Of a DNA stretch of 64,000 nucleotides, positions 1 to 8,245 are shown in pieces. Origin of the DNA: Streptosporangiaceae bacterium NEAU-GS5 (GTDB lineage Bacteria; Actinomycetota; Actinomycetes; Streptosporangiales; Streptosporangiaceae). Below the pieces are notes generated by a model. It searched no databases. It was not told the origin of the DNA and saw only the letters and a program-made list of their open reading frames with translations. Made by a program: the position numbers and the translations under genes. The stretch is from assembly GCA_017592665.1 (NCBI GenBank), contig JAGFNW010000028.1, positions 62,001 to 126,000 of the forward strand, given 5' to 3'. The number at the start of each line of letters is the position of its first letter. The first letter of the stretch is position 1.

Positions 1-100
1 CGCGCAGGGACCGCTTCATATTCAGGTTCAGCGTGTTGAGCGCGTCGGGGCGGTCGAGCGTAATCAGGGCGACGGCCTCGATCACGTCGTAGTTGATCAA
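1..100 (-). CDS. Enoyl-CoA hydratase/isomerase, N-terminal fragment (runs off left edge)
   Basis: Reading the minus strand from a TTG at 98-100 gives LINYDVIEAVALITLDRP followed by a DALNTLN-type stretch, the usual N-terminus of a crotonase-fold enoyl-CoA hydratase. Only about 33 residues lie in the window. The TTG overlaps the TGA stop of the upstream PaaX-type regulator gene (97-99), so the two are probably translationally coupled; a GTG 15 bases further in is an alternative start. Crotonases next to a PaaX regulator fit phenylacetate or aromatic-acid catabolism, but the exact substrate cannot be read from this fragment. Confidence 0.75.
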   Translation of the reverse strand, partial: MINYDVIEAVALITLDRPDALNTLNLNMKRSLR

Positions 101-873
101 TAGTCTGGTCCATCCAGGTTACGGTCAACGAACGCGGCGGCCGCCGGATAGAGCCGGGCCGCCTCCTGTTCGAAGTATGCCCGGGCCTTCTCGCCCGGCC
201 ACCCCGGAGGCAATAACTCGGCCGGCAGACCCGGATCCCGGAACAGGAAGTTGCGCCAGCCGTGCAGCAGCCGGGAGCGCACCGCGAAGACGTCCGCCTC
301 GGGGGCGTCGCCGGGCAGCGTCCCGATCAGGTCGAGCGCGCCGGCCAGCCAGTCTTCGTACTGCTCGGCCAGGCCGTCGAGATCCCAGGCGCGGGCGACC
401 AGCTCGCGCGGGTCGCCGTCGAGGGTGCCCTCGAAGCAGACGGAGCCGAATTTCAGCGCGGCCAGCTCGGAGGAGGGGCGCGGCCCTAGCCAGGTGCCGT
501 CCGACAGCGGGGCGTAGCCGAGGAAGGTCAGGTCGGAGCGGATCCGCTCACGCCGGGCCCGATCCCGCACGGGATCGAGCACCACCACGTGCCAGCGGCC
601 TGACCAGGGCAGATCGCCGGTGCGGTAGATCCTCGCGGCCGCCTCGTCGAGCCGGGTGACGCACTTGGCGGTGGCGGCGTAGCCGGGGCCGTGCGGCAGC
701 CGTACGGGCTCGAGCCAGCCCTGGCGGACCATTCGGGAGATCGCGGTGCGCACCGCCGGTGCGGCGACCCCGAGGGGTGCGAGGAGCCGGACCAGCGCGG
801 CCACGGACGCGCGTCCGCCCCGGGTCCGCAGGTGGTCCCCGTACAGATCGAATAGCGCGGCGCGGGCGTTCAT
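97..873 (-). CDS. PaaX family transcriptional regulator
   Basis: A 258-residue protein with a PaaX-like N-terminal winged helix (about residues 1-70, containing the VRTAISRMVRQGWLEP helix-turn-helix), a middle domain around WHVVVLDP, and the PaaX C-terminal domain ending near residue 250. PaaX proteins repress phenylacetate degradation genes and release DNA on binding phenylacetyl-CoA. The ATG at 871-873 (MNARAALFDLYG) fits the family better than an in-frame start 63 bases upstream, which would add residues unlike the family. It is followed by an overlapping enoyl-CoA hydratase gene, as expected for a local catabolic regulator. The ligand is inferred only. Confidence 0.85.
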   Translation of the reverse strand: MNARAALFDLYGDHLRTRGGRASVAALVRLLAPLGVAAPAVRTAISRMVRQGWLEPVRLPHGPGYAATAKCVTRLDEAAARIYRTGDLPWSGRWHVVVLDPVRDRARRERIRSDLTFLGYAPLSDGTWLGPRPSSELAALKFGSVCFEGTLDGDPRELVARAWDLDGLAEQYEDWLAGALDLIGTLPGDAPEADVFAVRSRLLHGWRNFLFRDPGLPAELLPPGWPGEKARAYFEQEAARLYPAAAAFVDRNLDGPDY

Positions 874-1022
874 CCCACCCAGTGTGCGGTCAGGATCTGG
901 CTCCGACAATGCATAGGGGTGCGGGCTTTGATCCACTTAACGGGGCCAGGACGTTACCCTTTTGAGCTCGGAGGCGGGATAATAGGACATCACAGAAGAC
1001 GTGAATGGGAAGGGATACACGC

Positions 1023-1190
1023 ATGGCGGCGATGAAGCCGCGGACTGGCGACGGTCCGCTGGAGGTCACCAAGGAAGGACGGGGCATTGTCATGCGGGTC
1101 CCCCTCGAGGGTGGCGGCCGGCTCGTCGTCGAGCTCTCGGCGGATGAGGCCAGCGCCCTCGGCGACGCACTGAAGCAAGTGGTCGGCTGA
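1023..1190 (+). CDS. DUF3117 small conserved protein
   Basis: A 55-residue protein beginning MAAMKPRTGDGPLEVTKEGR, which matches the strongly conserved actinobacterial DUF3117 family over its full length, including the VPLEGGGRLVVEL stretch and the ALGDALKQVV end. Its function is unknown. The start at ATG 1023 is preceded by a GGGAAGGG ribosome-binding site around 1010-1017; an in-frame ATG 18 bases upstream is less likely because family members start at MAAMKPRTG. It stands alone, 100 bases before the aminopeptidase gene. Confidence 0.9.
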   Translation: MAAMKPRTGDGPLEVTKEGRGIVMRVPLEGGGRLVVELSADEASALGDALKQVVG

Positions 1191-1290
1191 CGATACCAGC
1201 CGGCTTGATCATTTTCCGGCCCTGGCCGTGGACGACCGGTCCGCGCCCGGGGCCGATCCTTGAGCGGGGTAGCAGATCGGGGTCCTTGCC

Positions 1291-2676
1291 GTGCCTTTCG
1301 AAACCACACTGTCCGTGACCGACGCCGGCGTCGAGCCGGGTGAGCTGCTGGCTGTTCCCTTTGGGCCGGATCTGTCGGCCGAGGTCGAGCTGCCGCTGCC
1401 GGTCGACGCGGTCCTTCGCCACTATGACGCGAAGGGCGAGCCGGACGAGGTCGTCGAGGTGCCGGTGGCGCGGGGCGACGAGGTGGGCCGGGTCCTGCTC
1501 TACGGCGTCGGCGACCGCTCCGTCAGCGCGCTGCGCCGCGCCGGAGCCTCCCTCGCGTCCCGGGCGAAAGGCCACGTGTCGATCACCGTCGTGCCACCGG
1601 CCGACGCCGACCTCGCCGCGCTCGCCGAGGGCGCGCTGCTCGCCGCGTACGGTTTCACGCTCGGTGAGACCAAGACCAGGCCGGTCAAGGAGATCGTCTT
1701 CGCCGGCGGCGACCGGGCCGCCATCGCGCGCGGTGAGACCGTGGCCCGCGCGGTCGGCCAGGCCCGCGACCTGATCAACACCCCCTCCTCGGTCAAGACC
1801 CCGGCGTGGCTGGCCGACCAGGCCGCCGCCACCGGCATGGTGACCCGCGTGTGGGCGGGCGCGGAGCTGGAGCCGTTCGGCGGCATCAGGGCCGTGGGCC
1901 AGGGCTCGCCCAGCGACCCGCGGCTGGTCCAGCTCTCCTACGAGCCCGAGTCCTACGAGCGGCATGTGGTCCTGGTCGGCAAGGGCATCACGTTCGACAC
2001 GGGCGGCCTGTCGCTCAAGCCGACCGACGGCATGAAGCACATGAAAACCGACATGGCCGGCGCCGCCGCCGTCATCGCCGTGCTGGCCGCCCTTCCCGCC
2101 TTCCACGTCCCTGTACGCGTCACGGGCCTGCTGCCCTGCGCCGAAAACGCCTTCTCCGGTGAGGCGCAGCGCCCGAGCGACGTCATCACCCAATACGGCG
2201 GCCGCACGGTCGAGGTCATCAACACCGACGCCGAAGGCCGGCTCGTGGTGGCCGACGCCCTGGCCTACGCCGACGAACAGCTCGACCCGGACGTGATGGT
2301 CGACGTGGCCACGCTGACGGGGGCCGCCAAGATCGCGCTCGGGCTGCGTTACGGCGCGCTCTACGCCACCGACGACCGGCTGGCCGAAGATCTGCTCGCG
2401 GCCGGGGAGTCGGGCGGCGACCCTCTGTGGCGGATGCCGCTGATCGACGACTACCTCTCCGATCTGGAATCCGACATCGCCGACCTGACCAATGTGGACA
2501 AGAAGATGTCGGGCGCCGCGGGGTCGATCTCCGGGGCGCTGTTCCTGCGCGAGTTCACCGGCGGCCGCCCGTGGGCGCACCTCGACATCGCCGGCACCGT
2601 GCGCGGCAAAGATGGGATGGCGACAGGTTTCGGTGTGCGGCTGCTGCTCGACTGGCTACGGGCCCTCGAGGCTTAA
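1291..2676 (+). CDS. pepA: Leucyl aminopeptidase (M17 family)
   Basis: A 461-residue cytosolic metallo-aminopeptidase that removes N-terminal amino acids from peptides using two metal ions. An N-terminal regulatory domain spans about residues 1-150, followed by the catalytic M17 domain with the metal and active-site signatures GKGITFDTGGLSLKP (about 230), KTDMAGAAA (about 251) and the family hallmark NTDAEGR (about 311). The GTG start at 1291 gives an N-terminus of normal length. The 3' end runs into short direct repeats shared with the convergent methyltransferase gene. The family assignment is secure; the peptide preference is not readable from sequence. Confidence 0.95.
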   Translation: MPFETTLSVTDAGVEPGELLAVPFGPDLSAEVELPLPVDAVLRHYDAKGEPDEVVEVPVARGDEVGRVLLYGVGDRSVSALRRAGASLASRAKGHVSITVVPPADADLAALAEGALLAAYGFTLGETKTRPVKEIVFAGGDRAAIARGETVARAVGQARDLINTPSSVKTPAWLADQAAATGMVTRVWAGAELEPFGGIRAVGQGSPSDPRLVQLSYEPESYERHVVLVGKGITFDTGGLSLKPTDGMKHMKTDMAGAAAVIAVLAALPAFHVPVRVTGLLPCAENAFSGEAQRPSDVITQYGGRTVEVINTDAEGRLVVADALAYADEQLDPDVMVDVATLTGAAKIALGLRYGALYATDDRLAEDLLAAGESGGDPLWRMPLIDDYLSDLESDIADLTNVDKKMSGAAGSISGALFLREFTGGRPWAHLDIAGTVRGKDGMATGFGVRLLLDWLRALEA

Positions 2677-2718
2677 GGGGCCTTGAGTCAAGGGGCTTTG
2701 CGCCTTAAGGGGCTTTGA
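2674..2718. repeat. Short AAGGGGC(C/T)TTG direct repeats between convergent genes
   Basis: Three near-identical copies of AAGGGGC(C/T)TTG lie in about 45 bases, at roughly 2676, 2692 and 2708. They span the stop of the aminopeptidase gene and encode the last codons (Val-Lys-Ala-Pro-stop) of the convergent methyltransferase. They may reflect a small tandem duplication at the gene junction. No clear hairpin with a T-run is present. Confidence 0.4.
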
Positions 2719-3331
2719 CGGCGGCGAGCAGGCCGTCGCCCAGGGGCAGCATGAGCGGGCGGAGCCGCTCGTCGCCGCGGATGAGACGGCCGAGCTCGCG
2801 CACGGCGACCGTGTCGGGGTCGCGCTGGGTCGGGTCGGCCACCCGGTCGTGCCAGAGCGCGTTGTCGAAGGCCAGGATCCCGCCCGGGCGCAACAGGCGG
2901 ACGGCCTCCGTGTAGTACTCCAGGTACTCCTGTTTGGCGGCGTCGCAGAAGACCAGGTCGTACCCCTGATCGGCGAGCCGGGGCAGCACGTCGAGCGCCC
3001 GGCCGGTGATCAGCCGGATCCGGCTACCGGAGAACCCGGCCTCGGCGAACGCCTGCCGTGCCATCCGCTGGTGCTCGGGCTCCAGGTCGACGCTCGTCAG
3101 CGTGCCGTCCGGGCGCATGCCGCGCAGCAGCCAGAGGCCGGACACTCCGCAGCCGGTGCCCACCTCGACCACCGAGCGCGCGCTGATGGCCGCGGCGAGG
3201 AAGCACAGTGCCGCGCCGCCACCTGGCAGGATGGGCGGGGCGCCCACTTCCACGCCCCGCAGGCGGGCGGATCGGATGATCTCGTCCTCCGGGACGAACT
3301 CCTCCGAGTAGGCCAGACTCGCCGTGTTCAT
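2705..3331 (-). CDS. SAM-dependent O-methyltransferase (Rv1220c-like)
   Basis: A 208-residue class I methyltransferase of the O-methyltransferase family 3 (COMT-like) type. The SAM-binding loop is VVEVGTGCGVSGLW (about residue 55), followed by LTSVDLEPEHQ (acidic loop), DLVFCDAAK and an LAFDNALWHDRV metal-binding-type segment. The start is ATG 3331 (MNTASLAY); an in-frame ATG further upstream would run through the sigE promoter. It is divergent from sigE, the same arrangement as Rv1220c-sigE in mycobacteria. The methyl acceptor is unknown. Confidence 0.85.
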   Translation of the reverse strand: MNTASLAYSEEFVPEDEIIRSARLRGVEVGAPPILPGGGAALCFLAAAISARSVVEVGTGCGVSGLWLLRGMRPDGTLTSVDLEPEHQRMARQAFAEAGFSGSRIRLITGRALDVLPRLADQGYDLVFCDAAKQEYLEYYTEAVRLLRPGGILAFDNALWHDRVADPTQRDPDTVAVRELGRLIRGDERLRPLMLPLGDGLLAAVKAP

Positions 3332-3362
3332 GCAGCAGAGCGTAGGGGAGTACGCCCCGAAC

Positions 3363-3390
3363 GGGAACTCACGCCACAACGGGGGCGTTG
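3363..3390 (+). promoter_or_regulatory. ECF-type promoter upstream of sigE (GGGAAC-N18-GTTG)
   Basis: GGGAAC at 3363-3368 and GTTG at 3387-3390 are separated by exactly 18 bases. This matches the -35/-10 pattern of SigR/SigH promoters (GGGAAT-N18-GTT) and is close to the SigE pattern. It points toward sigE, with transcription expected to begin near 3397, so the translation start must lie downstream of that. It suggests stress-dependent or autogenous transcription of sigE. Confidence 0.6.
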
Positions 3391-3489
3391 CACGCTTTAG
3401 ACGGTCTTTCCATGGATCGCCTAACACGTGGTACGCAGGAAGGGGCGAAATCAGGCACTATGGCCGTAGCGACGATCCTGCAGAGAGGA

Positions 3490-4065
3490 ATGCCGGTGGA
3501 CGAAACCGACCACCAGCCGGGAGCTCCTGTGCCCGACTGGACGCCTCCCACCTGGGAGGAGGTCGTCCGAACGCATTCCGCGCGGGTCTACCGGCTCGCG
3601 TATCGGCTCACTGGAAACGTGCACGACGCCGAGGACCTGACGCAGGAAGTATTCGTCCGGGTCTTCCGCTCGCTCTCGAGCTACACCCCGGGCACGTTCG
3701 AAGGCTGGCTGCACCGGATCACCACTAACCTGTTCCTCGACATGGCGCGGCGCAAGCAGCGCATCAGGTTCGAGGGGCTGGCCGACGACGCCGCGGAGCG
3801 GTTGCACGGCCGCGAGCCGTCGCCCGCCCAGGCCTATGACGACGCGCACATGGAAGCCGACATCCAGGCGGCGCTCGACGCGCTCGCCCCGGAGTTCCGC
3901 GCCGCCGTGGTGCTCTGTGACATCGAGGGTCTTTCGTACGAGGAGATCGCCGCCACACTCGGCGTGAAACTCGGCACCGTCCGCAGCCGCATTCACCGCG
4001 GCCGTGAGCAACTTCGGAAAACTCTGGAACATCGCGCCCCCCGCTTCACCAAGGAGGGGGCATGA
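3490..4065 (+). CDS. sigE: RNA polymerase ECF sigma factor SigE
   Basis: A sigma-70 family ECF factor of about 191 residues. Region 2 carries [21 protein letters not shown] and the -10 recognition helix [15 protein letters not shown]. Region 4 carries [20 protein letters not shown] followed by VRSRIHRGR, the helix-turn-helix for the -35 element. It closely resembles mycobacterial SigE. The start is uncertain: AGAGAGGA at 3482-3489 abuts ATG 3490 and is ideally spaced for GTG 3496, while ATG 3460 would give a longer form. The stop overlaps the anti-sigma gene by 4 nt, so both are co-translated, consistent with stoichiometric control by the anti-sigma factor. Confidence 0.93.
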   Translation: MPVDETDHQPGAPVPDWTPPTWEEVVRTHSARVYRLAYRLTGNVHDAEDLTQEVFVRVFRSLSSYTPGTFEGWLHRITTNLFLDMARRKQRIRFEGLADDAAERLHGREPSPAQAYDDAHMEADIQAALDALAPEFRAAVVLCDIEGLSYEEIAATLGVKLGTVRSRIHRGREQLRKTLEHRAPRFTKEGA

Positions 4066-4661
4066 GTCATCTTGGAGAGCGCGTTTCCGCGCTCATAGAC
4101 GGTGAGCTCGGGCACAGCGAGCGCGAACGCGCGCTGGCCCATCTCACGTTCTGCGCCGACTGCCGTGCCGAGGTCGACGCCTTCCGGGCGTTGAAGGCCC
4201 GGCTGCGGGCCATGGAGTCACCGGGCATGCCGGTCGACGTGACCATGGCGCTGCTGCGGATGTCGGAGCCGGGCGACCCGCTGCCACCACGGCCGCGTCC
4301 GCTGCCCGGAATGTACGGCGTCAACGGCGTCAGCAGTGTCAACGGCAGCAACGGCGTCAACGGCGTCAACGGATCGAACCGCCCGTTTGGCGGCTCGGTT
4401 TTCGTAACTGGCCCGGCTGACAACCGCCCGCGAGGATCGGGCGCGTCCACCGGGCCAGGCCGGATGTCGCGAGTCAGGCGGGCCGGCTATGTCGCCGTCG
4501 GTGTGGCCTCGGCCGCTGTCGCGCTCGGCACGTTCCTGATCACTTCGGGCCCTGAGACCCGGCCGCCGACCGCGCCCGGCATGATGGTCCCGCCGCTCAA
4601 CTCCGCCACCTACGGCAGGACCACCCCGACACCGTCACCGTCGGTGAGCAAGGCCCGCTGA
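4062..4661 (+). CDS. rseA: Anti-sigma-E factor RseA-like (zinc-binding ZAS domain)
   Basis: A 199-residue anti-sigma factor. Residues 1-60 form a zinc-finger anti-sigma domain with HLTFCADC (the HxxxCxxC zinc motif at about 27-34), preceded by SALIDGEL. A low-complexity Asn-Gly-Val/Ser linker follows at about 87-105. One membrane-spanning stretch, [20 protein letters not shown], lies near residue 145-165 before a short extracytoplasmic Thr/Pro-rich tail. Its ATG overlaps the sigE stop (ATGA). The membrane segment differs from the soluble mycobacterial RseA and would allow sensing at the envelope, perhaps through HtrA encoded next door; that link is inferred. Confidence 0.85.
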   Translation: MSHLGERVSALIDGELGHSERERALAHLTFCADCRAEVDAFRALKARLRAMESPGMPVDVTMALLRMSEPGDPLPPRPRPLPGMYGVNGVSSVNGSNGVNGVNGSNRPFGGSVFVTGPADNRPRGSGASTGPGRMSRVRRAGYVAVGVASAAVALGTFLITSGPETRPPTAPGMMVPPLNSATYGRTTPTPSPSVSKAR

Positions 4662-4679
4662 TCCATATCCCAGGTAGGA

Positions 4680-4714
4680 CGGCATACGATCGGTTTTACG
4701 ACCGGCGTATGCCG
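4680..4714 (+). promoter_or_regulatory. Strong inverted repeat between rseA and htrA
   Basis: CGGCATACG at 4680-4688 and CGTATGCCG at 4706-4714 form a perfect 9-bp stem, extended inwards by an imperfect CGG/CCG pairing around a TTTTACGA loop. It lies 19 bases after the rseA stop and just before htrA. It could attenuate read-through from sigE-rseA or be an operator; there is no run of T residues after it. Confidence 0.5.
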
Positions 4715-4755
4715 TTCTCGCCATCATGGCGCCGGACGACCACGGAATACTGGGA

Positions 4756-6111
4756 GTGACTGAGGGGATGACCGACCAGACGCGTCCTTATGGCGATGGG
4801 GGTTTCGCCGCGAGGCCGCCGGAGTTCTTTCCCGCCTCGGCCGGCCAAGGAGAGCCGGTCGGGCCCAGTCAACCGGCATATCCGCCACCCCCTCCCACGG
4901 CGTACGGGATGGGCGCGGGATGGGCGCCGCCACCGGGCCCGCCCGCTCCTCCGTACGGGGATGACGACGGCGGCAGGGGCCCGCGCGTGCCGCGCACGGG
5001 AATGCTGATCGGGCTCGGCGTGGCCATCGCACTGGTGGCGGGCGTCGCGGCGAGCGCCGGCACCTACCTGCTGACCAGGACGCCCGCGGGCACCGACCCC
5101 GGTTACACCCTGCCCGCGGTCCAGCCGGGCGCCACCGACCGCGCGCCCGAGTCGGTGGCCGGTGTCGCGTCGAAGGTGCTGCCGAGCGTGGTCTCCCTGG
5201 AGGTGCGCGGAAACAGCGAGGCCGGCACCGGATCCGGGTTCCTCATCAAGGGTGGCTACATCGTCACCAACAACCACGTGGTGGCCGTGGCCGCGCAGGG
5301 CGGCGACATCCGGATCAAGTTCACCAACCGGAAGGCGACCACCGGCAAGATCGTCGGCCGTGACCCCAACTCCGACATCGCCGTGGTGAAACCCGATGAA
5401 ACGTTCGGCGCGCCCGAGGCGACGCTCGGTAACTCCGACAACGTGGTGGTCGGCGATCCGGTGATCGCCATCGGCTCCCCGCTCGGGCTCACCGGCACCG
5501 TGACCACGGGGATCGTCAGCTCGCTCAACCGGCCCGTCGAGGCGGGCGGCGAGACCGGGTCGGACTACGCGCTGATCAACGCCATCCAGACCGACGCCGC
5601 GATCAACCCCGGCAACTCGGGCGGACCGCTGGTCAACTCGTCCGGCCAGGTCATCGGGGTCAACTCGGCCATCGCGACGCTCGGCGGGAGCACGAGCCTC
5701 GGGACGCAATCCGGCAGCATCGGCCTCGGCTTCGCCATCCCGGTCAACCAGGCCCGCCGGATCGCCCAGGAGCTGATCAACACGGGCTCGGCCCGGACGT
5801 CGCGGATCGGGATCAGCATCGATCAGAACTATCAGGGCCAGGGCGTGCGGATCGCGTCCGAGCCGGCCAACGGCGTGCCTCCGGTGACCCCTGACGGGCC
5901 CGCCGACCACGCCGGGCTCAAGGGCGGCGACATCATCCTCGCCGTCAACGGCCAGCCGGTGGGTGACAGCCGGGAGCTGATCGTCACCATCCGGAGCAAG
6001 GCGCCGGGAGACAAGGTCCGGATCACGTATCAGCACGACGGGCAGGAGCGGACCGCCACGGTGACAATCGGGGCCGCGCCGTCCACCATCCCGAACGTCC
6101 GGCCGTCCTGA
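4756..6111 (+). CDS. htrA: HtrA/DegP-like membrane-anchored serine protease with PDZ domain
   Basis: About 450 residues: a Pro-rich cytoplasmic N-terminus, a single membrane span (MLIGLGVAIALVAGVAASAG), then an extracytoplasmic trypsin-fold domain and a C-terminal PDZ domain (GLKGGDIILAVNGQPV). The catalytic triad is visible as His in TNNHVV, Asp in NSDIAVVK and Ser in INPGNSGGPL. It belongs to the PepD/HtrA quality-control proteases and follows sigE-rseA, where it probably responds to misfolded envelope proteins. The start is uncertain: GTG 4756, ATG 4768 (GAGGGG directly abuts it) and ATG 4726 are all in frame. Confidence 0.93.
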   Translation: MTEGMTDQTRPYGDGGFAARPPEFFPASAGQGEPVGPSQPAYPPPPPTAYGMGAGWAPPPGPPAPPYGDDDGGRGPRVPRTGMLIGLGVAIALVAGVAASAGTYLLTRTPAGTDPGYTLPAVQPGATDRAPESVAGVASKVLPSVVSLEVRGNSEAGTGSGFLIKGGYIVTNNHVVAVAAQGGDIRIKFTNRKATTGKIVGRDPNSDIAVVKPDETFGAPEATLGNSDNVVVGDPVIAIGSPLGLTGTVTTGIVSSLNRPVEAGGETGSDYALINAIQTDAAINPGNSGGPLVNSSGQVIGVNSAIATLGGSTSLGTQSGSIGLGFAIPVNQARRIAQELINTGSARTSRIGISIDQNYQGQGVRIASEPANGVPPVTPDGPADHAGLKGGDIILAVNGQPVGDSRELIVTIRSKAPGDKVRITYQHDGQERTATVTIGAAPSTIPNVRPS

Positions 6112-6178
6112 CATCGGCAGCACACGGCAGGCGGCATTAGTCTGAGAGCACTTGGTTGGTTATCGGTAGGAGTGCACG

Positions 6179-6592
6179 GTGTTCGGACTTGGGTGGGGCG
6201 AGCTCCTGGCGCTGGTCGTCCTGGCGCTGCTGGTGTTCGGCCCCGACAAGCTGCCGCAGGCCGCCCAGCAGGCGGGTCGTACGCTCCGGCAGATTCGGCA
6301 GATGGCCAACAACGCCCGGACCGACCTCGAGGCCAACCTCGGCCCCGAGTTCAAGAACTTCGATCCGGCCGACCTCAACCCGAAGGCCTTCGTCCGCAAG
6401 CATCTGCTCGACGACGTCGAAAACGACTGGAACGACAACGCGACCACGCCTTCGACGGCGATCGGCGCCACGTCCGACGAAGAAGATCTCCCCATGGAGT
6501 CGACCGTCTCCGGCCCGTACGCCATGACTTCCCCCGCCAGGGAAGAACTGGCGCCGGGCGAACTGCCGCCCTACGACCCCGAGGCCACCTGA
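6179..6592 (+). CDS. tatB: Sec-independent protein translocase subunit TatB
   Basis: A 137-residue protein with an N-terminal membrane helix (MFGLGWGELLALVVLALLVF), the conserved FGP hinge, an amphipathic helix (KLPQAAQQAGRTLRQIRQM) and an acidic disordered tail. This is the TatA/B architecture, and its place after htrA and opposite mrp matches the TatB gene of the mycobacterial sigE locus. It forms the twin-arginine substrate receptor with TatC, which is not encoded here. The GTG start at 6179 follows a GGTAGGAG ribosome-binding site at 6165-6172. Confidence 0.9.
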   Translation: MFGLGWGELLALVVLALLVFGPDKLPQAAQQAGRTLRQIRQMANNARTDLEANLGPEFKNFDPADLNPKAFVRKHLLDDVENDWNDNATTPSTAIGATSDEEDLPMESTVSGPYAMTSPAREELAPGELPPYDPEAT

Positions 6593-6605
6593 CCCCGCCC
6601 CGCGC

Positions 6606-7745
6606 CTATCCGCGGGTGGGGGAGATGTTGAGTTTGAGGCCCTTGAGGCTGGTCTGCTTCTTGCTGAGCGTGGTGGCGATCCGGCGGAGCTCGGCGGCCG
6701 CGGGGGCGTCGGGGTCGGTGAGGACCAGGGGCTTGCCGTTGTCGCCGCCCTCGCGAAGGCGCATGTCGATCGGCACCTGACCGAGCATCGGCACGCGCGT
6801 GCCGAGGATCCGCGACAGCGCGTCGGCGACCGTCTGGCCGCCGCCCTCACCGAAGACGTTGATCTTCTCGTCGCAGTGCGGGCAGGGCAGCCACGCCATG
6901 TTCTCGATCACGCCGGCGATCTGCTGGTGGGTCTGCGCGGCGATCGACCCGGCCCGCTCGGCCACCTCGGCGGCGGCCTGCTGCGGGGTGGTGACCACGA
7001 GGATCTCGGCGGTCGGCATCCGCTGCGCGACCGAGATCGCGATGTCGCCCGTGCCCGGCGGCAGGTCCATGAGCAGGACGTCGAGGTCGCCCCAGAAGAC
7101 GTCGGCGAGGAACTGGTGCAGCGCGCGGTCGAGCATGGGGCCGCGCCACACGACCGCCGAGTTGCCCTCGGGCTTGAACATCCCGACGGAGATCACCTTG
7201 ATGTCGTGCGCCACCGGCGGCATGATCATGTCTTCGACCTTGGTGGGCCGGTCGCTGACGCCGAGCATGCGCGGCACGCTGTGCCCGTAGATGTCGGCGT
7301 CGACGACGCCCACCTTCAGGCCGCTCGCGGCCATGGCGGCGGCGAGGTTGACGGTGACCGACGACTTGCCCACGCCGCCCTTGCCGGACGCCACCGCGAA
7401 CACACGCGTCAGCGACCCCGGCCTGGCGAACGGGATCTCCTTTTCCGGCCCGCGGTCGCCGCGGAGCTTGGTCTGCATGGCCTTGCGCTGCTCGGGGCTC
7501 ATCACGTCCATGTCGACGTGGACCGCGGTCACGCCGTCGACGCCCATGACGGCGTTGGTGACGTCACGCGTGATGGTCTCCTTGAGCGGGCATCCAGAAA
7601 TTGTGAGATATATCCCGACTCGCACCGCCCCGTCGGGAGAGATGTCAATGCTCTTAACCATGTCGAGGTCGGTGATCGGGCGCCGGATCTCGGGGTCTTG
7701 GACCGTCGCCAGCGCAGCCGTCACCAGTTCAGGGGTCGGTGCCAT
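6606..7745 (-). CDS. mrp: Mrp/NBP35-family iron-sulfur carrier ATPase
   Basis: A 379-residue protein with an N-terminal MIP18 (DUF59) domain (about residues 1-95, starting APTPELVTAALATVQDPE), then the P-loop ATPase domain with the deviant Walker A GKGGVGKSSVTVN, the DADIYGHSVPRMLG segment and LLMDLPPGTGD. A CPHC motif (WLPCPHCDEK) supplies the bridging cysteines for Fe-S cluster binding. It probably carries clusters to apoproteins. The ATG at 7745 is chosen because the fold starts there; upstream in-frame sequence does not look like protein. It is the last gene of an operon with the DUF1003 and MgtE-N genes. Confidence 0.93.
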   Translation of the reverse strand: MAPTPELVTAALATVQDPEIRRPITDLDMVKSIDISPDGAVRVGIYLTISGCPLKETITRDVTNAVMGVDGVTAVHVDMDVMSPEQRKAMQTKLRGDRGPEKEIPFARPGSLTRVFAVASGKGGVGKSSVTVNLAAAMAASGLKVGVVDADIYGHSVPRMLGVSDRPTKVEDMIMPPVAHDIKVISVGMFKPEGNSAVVWRGPMLDRALHQFLADVFWGDLDVLLMDLPPGTGDIAISVAQRMPTAEILVVTTPQQAAAEVAERAGSIAAQTHQQIAGVIENMAWLPCPHCDEKINVFGEGGGQTVADALSRILGTRVPMLGQVPIDMRLREGGDNGKPLVLTDPDAPAAAELRRIATTLSKKQTSLKGLKLNISPTRG

Positions 7746-7786
7746 GGGTCCATGGTATGGACTCAGCCCGCGCAGTACGAATGCGG

Positions 7787-8245
7787 CTACTGCTTGAGCT
7801 CCTCGGCCAGGCTGCGAAGCTCCGATCTGATGTAGTCGCGGGTGGCCACATCCGCGAGCGCCATCCGCAGCCCGGCGATCTCCCGCATCAGATATTCGAT
7901 GTCGGACTGGTTCCGCTCGGCCGTGATCCGGTCCTGCTCGTACTGCACGCGGTCGCGGTCGCCCTGCCGGTTCTGCGCCAGCAGGATGAGCGGCGCCGCG
8001 TACGAGGCCTGAAGAGACAGGATCAGCGTCAGGAAGATGAACGGATATGGGTCGAACTTCCACGGCGAGAAGATGTTCCACACCACCCACAAGGCGATGA
8101 ACACGCTCATGTAGACGATGAACCTGCCGGTGCCGAGGAACCGCGCGATCTGCTCGCTCAGCCGCCCGAACGCCTCGGGGTCGTAGTGCGGGCGCAGCCG
8201 CATGCGCAGCCGGCGCGGCTCGTCCAGCCGGTCGATCGTACTCAT
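7787..8245 (-). CDS. DUF1003 membrane protein
   Basis: A 152-residue integral membrane protein with two hydrophobic helices (FIVYMSVFIALWVVWNIF and FIFLTLILSLQASYAAPLIL) and the conserved LLAQNRQ-type motif plus a C-terminal coiled segment, as in the DUF1003 family. No biochemical function is established. It overlaps the upstream MgtE-N gene by 4 nt (ATGA) and precedes mrp by 41 nt, so the three form one minus-strand operon, as in mycobacteria (Rv1229c-Rv1232c region). Confidence 0.9.
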   Translation of the reverse strand: MSTIDRLDEPRRLRMRLRPHYDPEAFGRLSEQIARFLGTGRFIVYMSVFIALWVVWNIFSPWKFDPYPFIFLTLILSLQASYAAPLILLAQNRQGDRDRVQYEQDRITAERNQSDIEYLMREIAGLRMALADVATRDYIRSELRSLAEELKQ

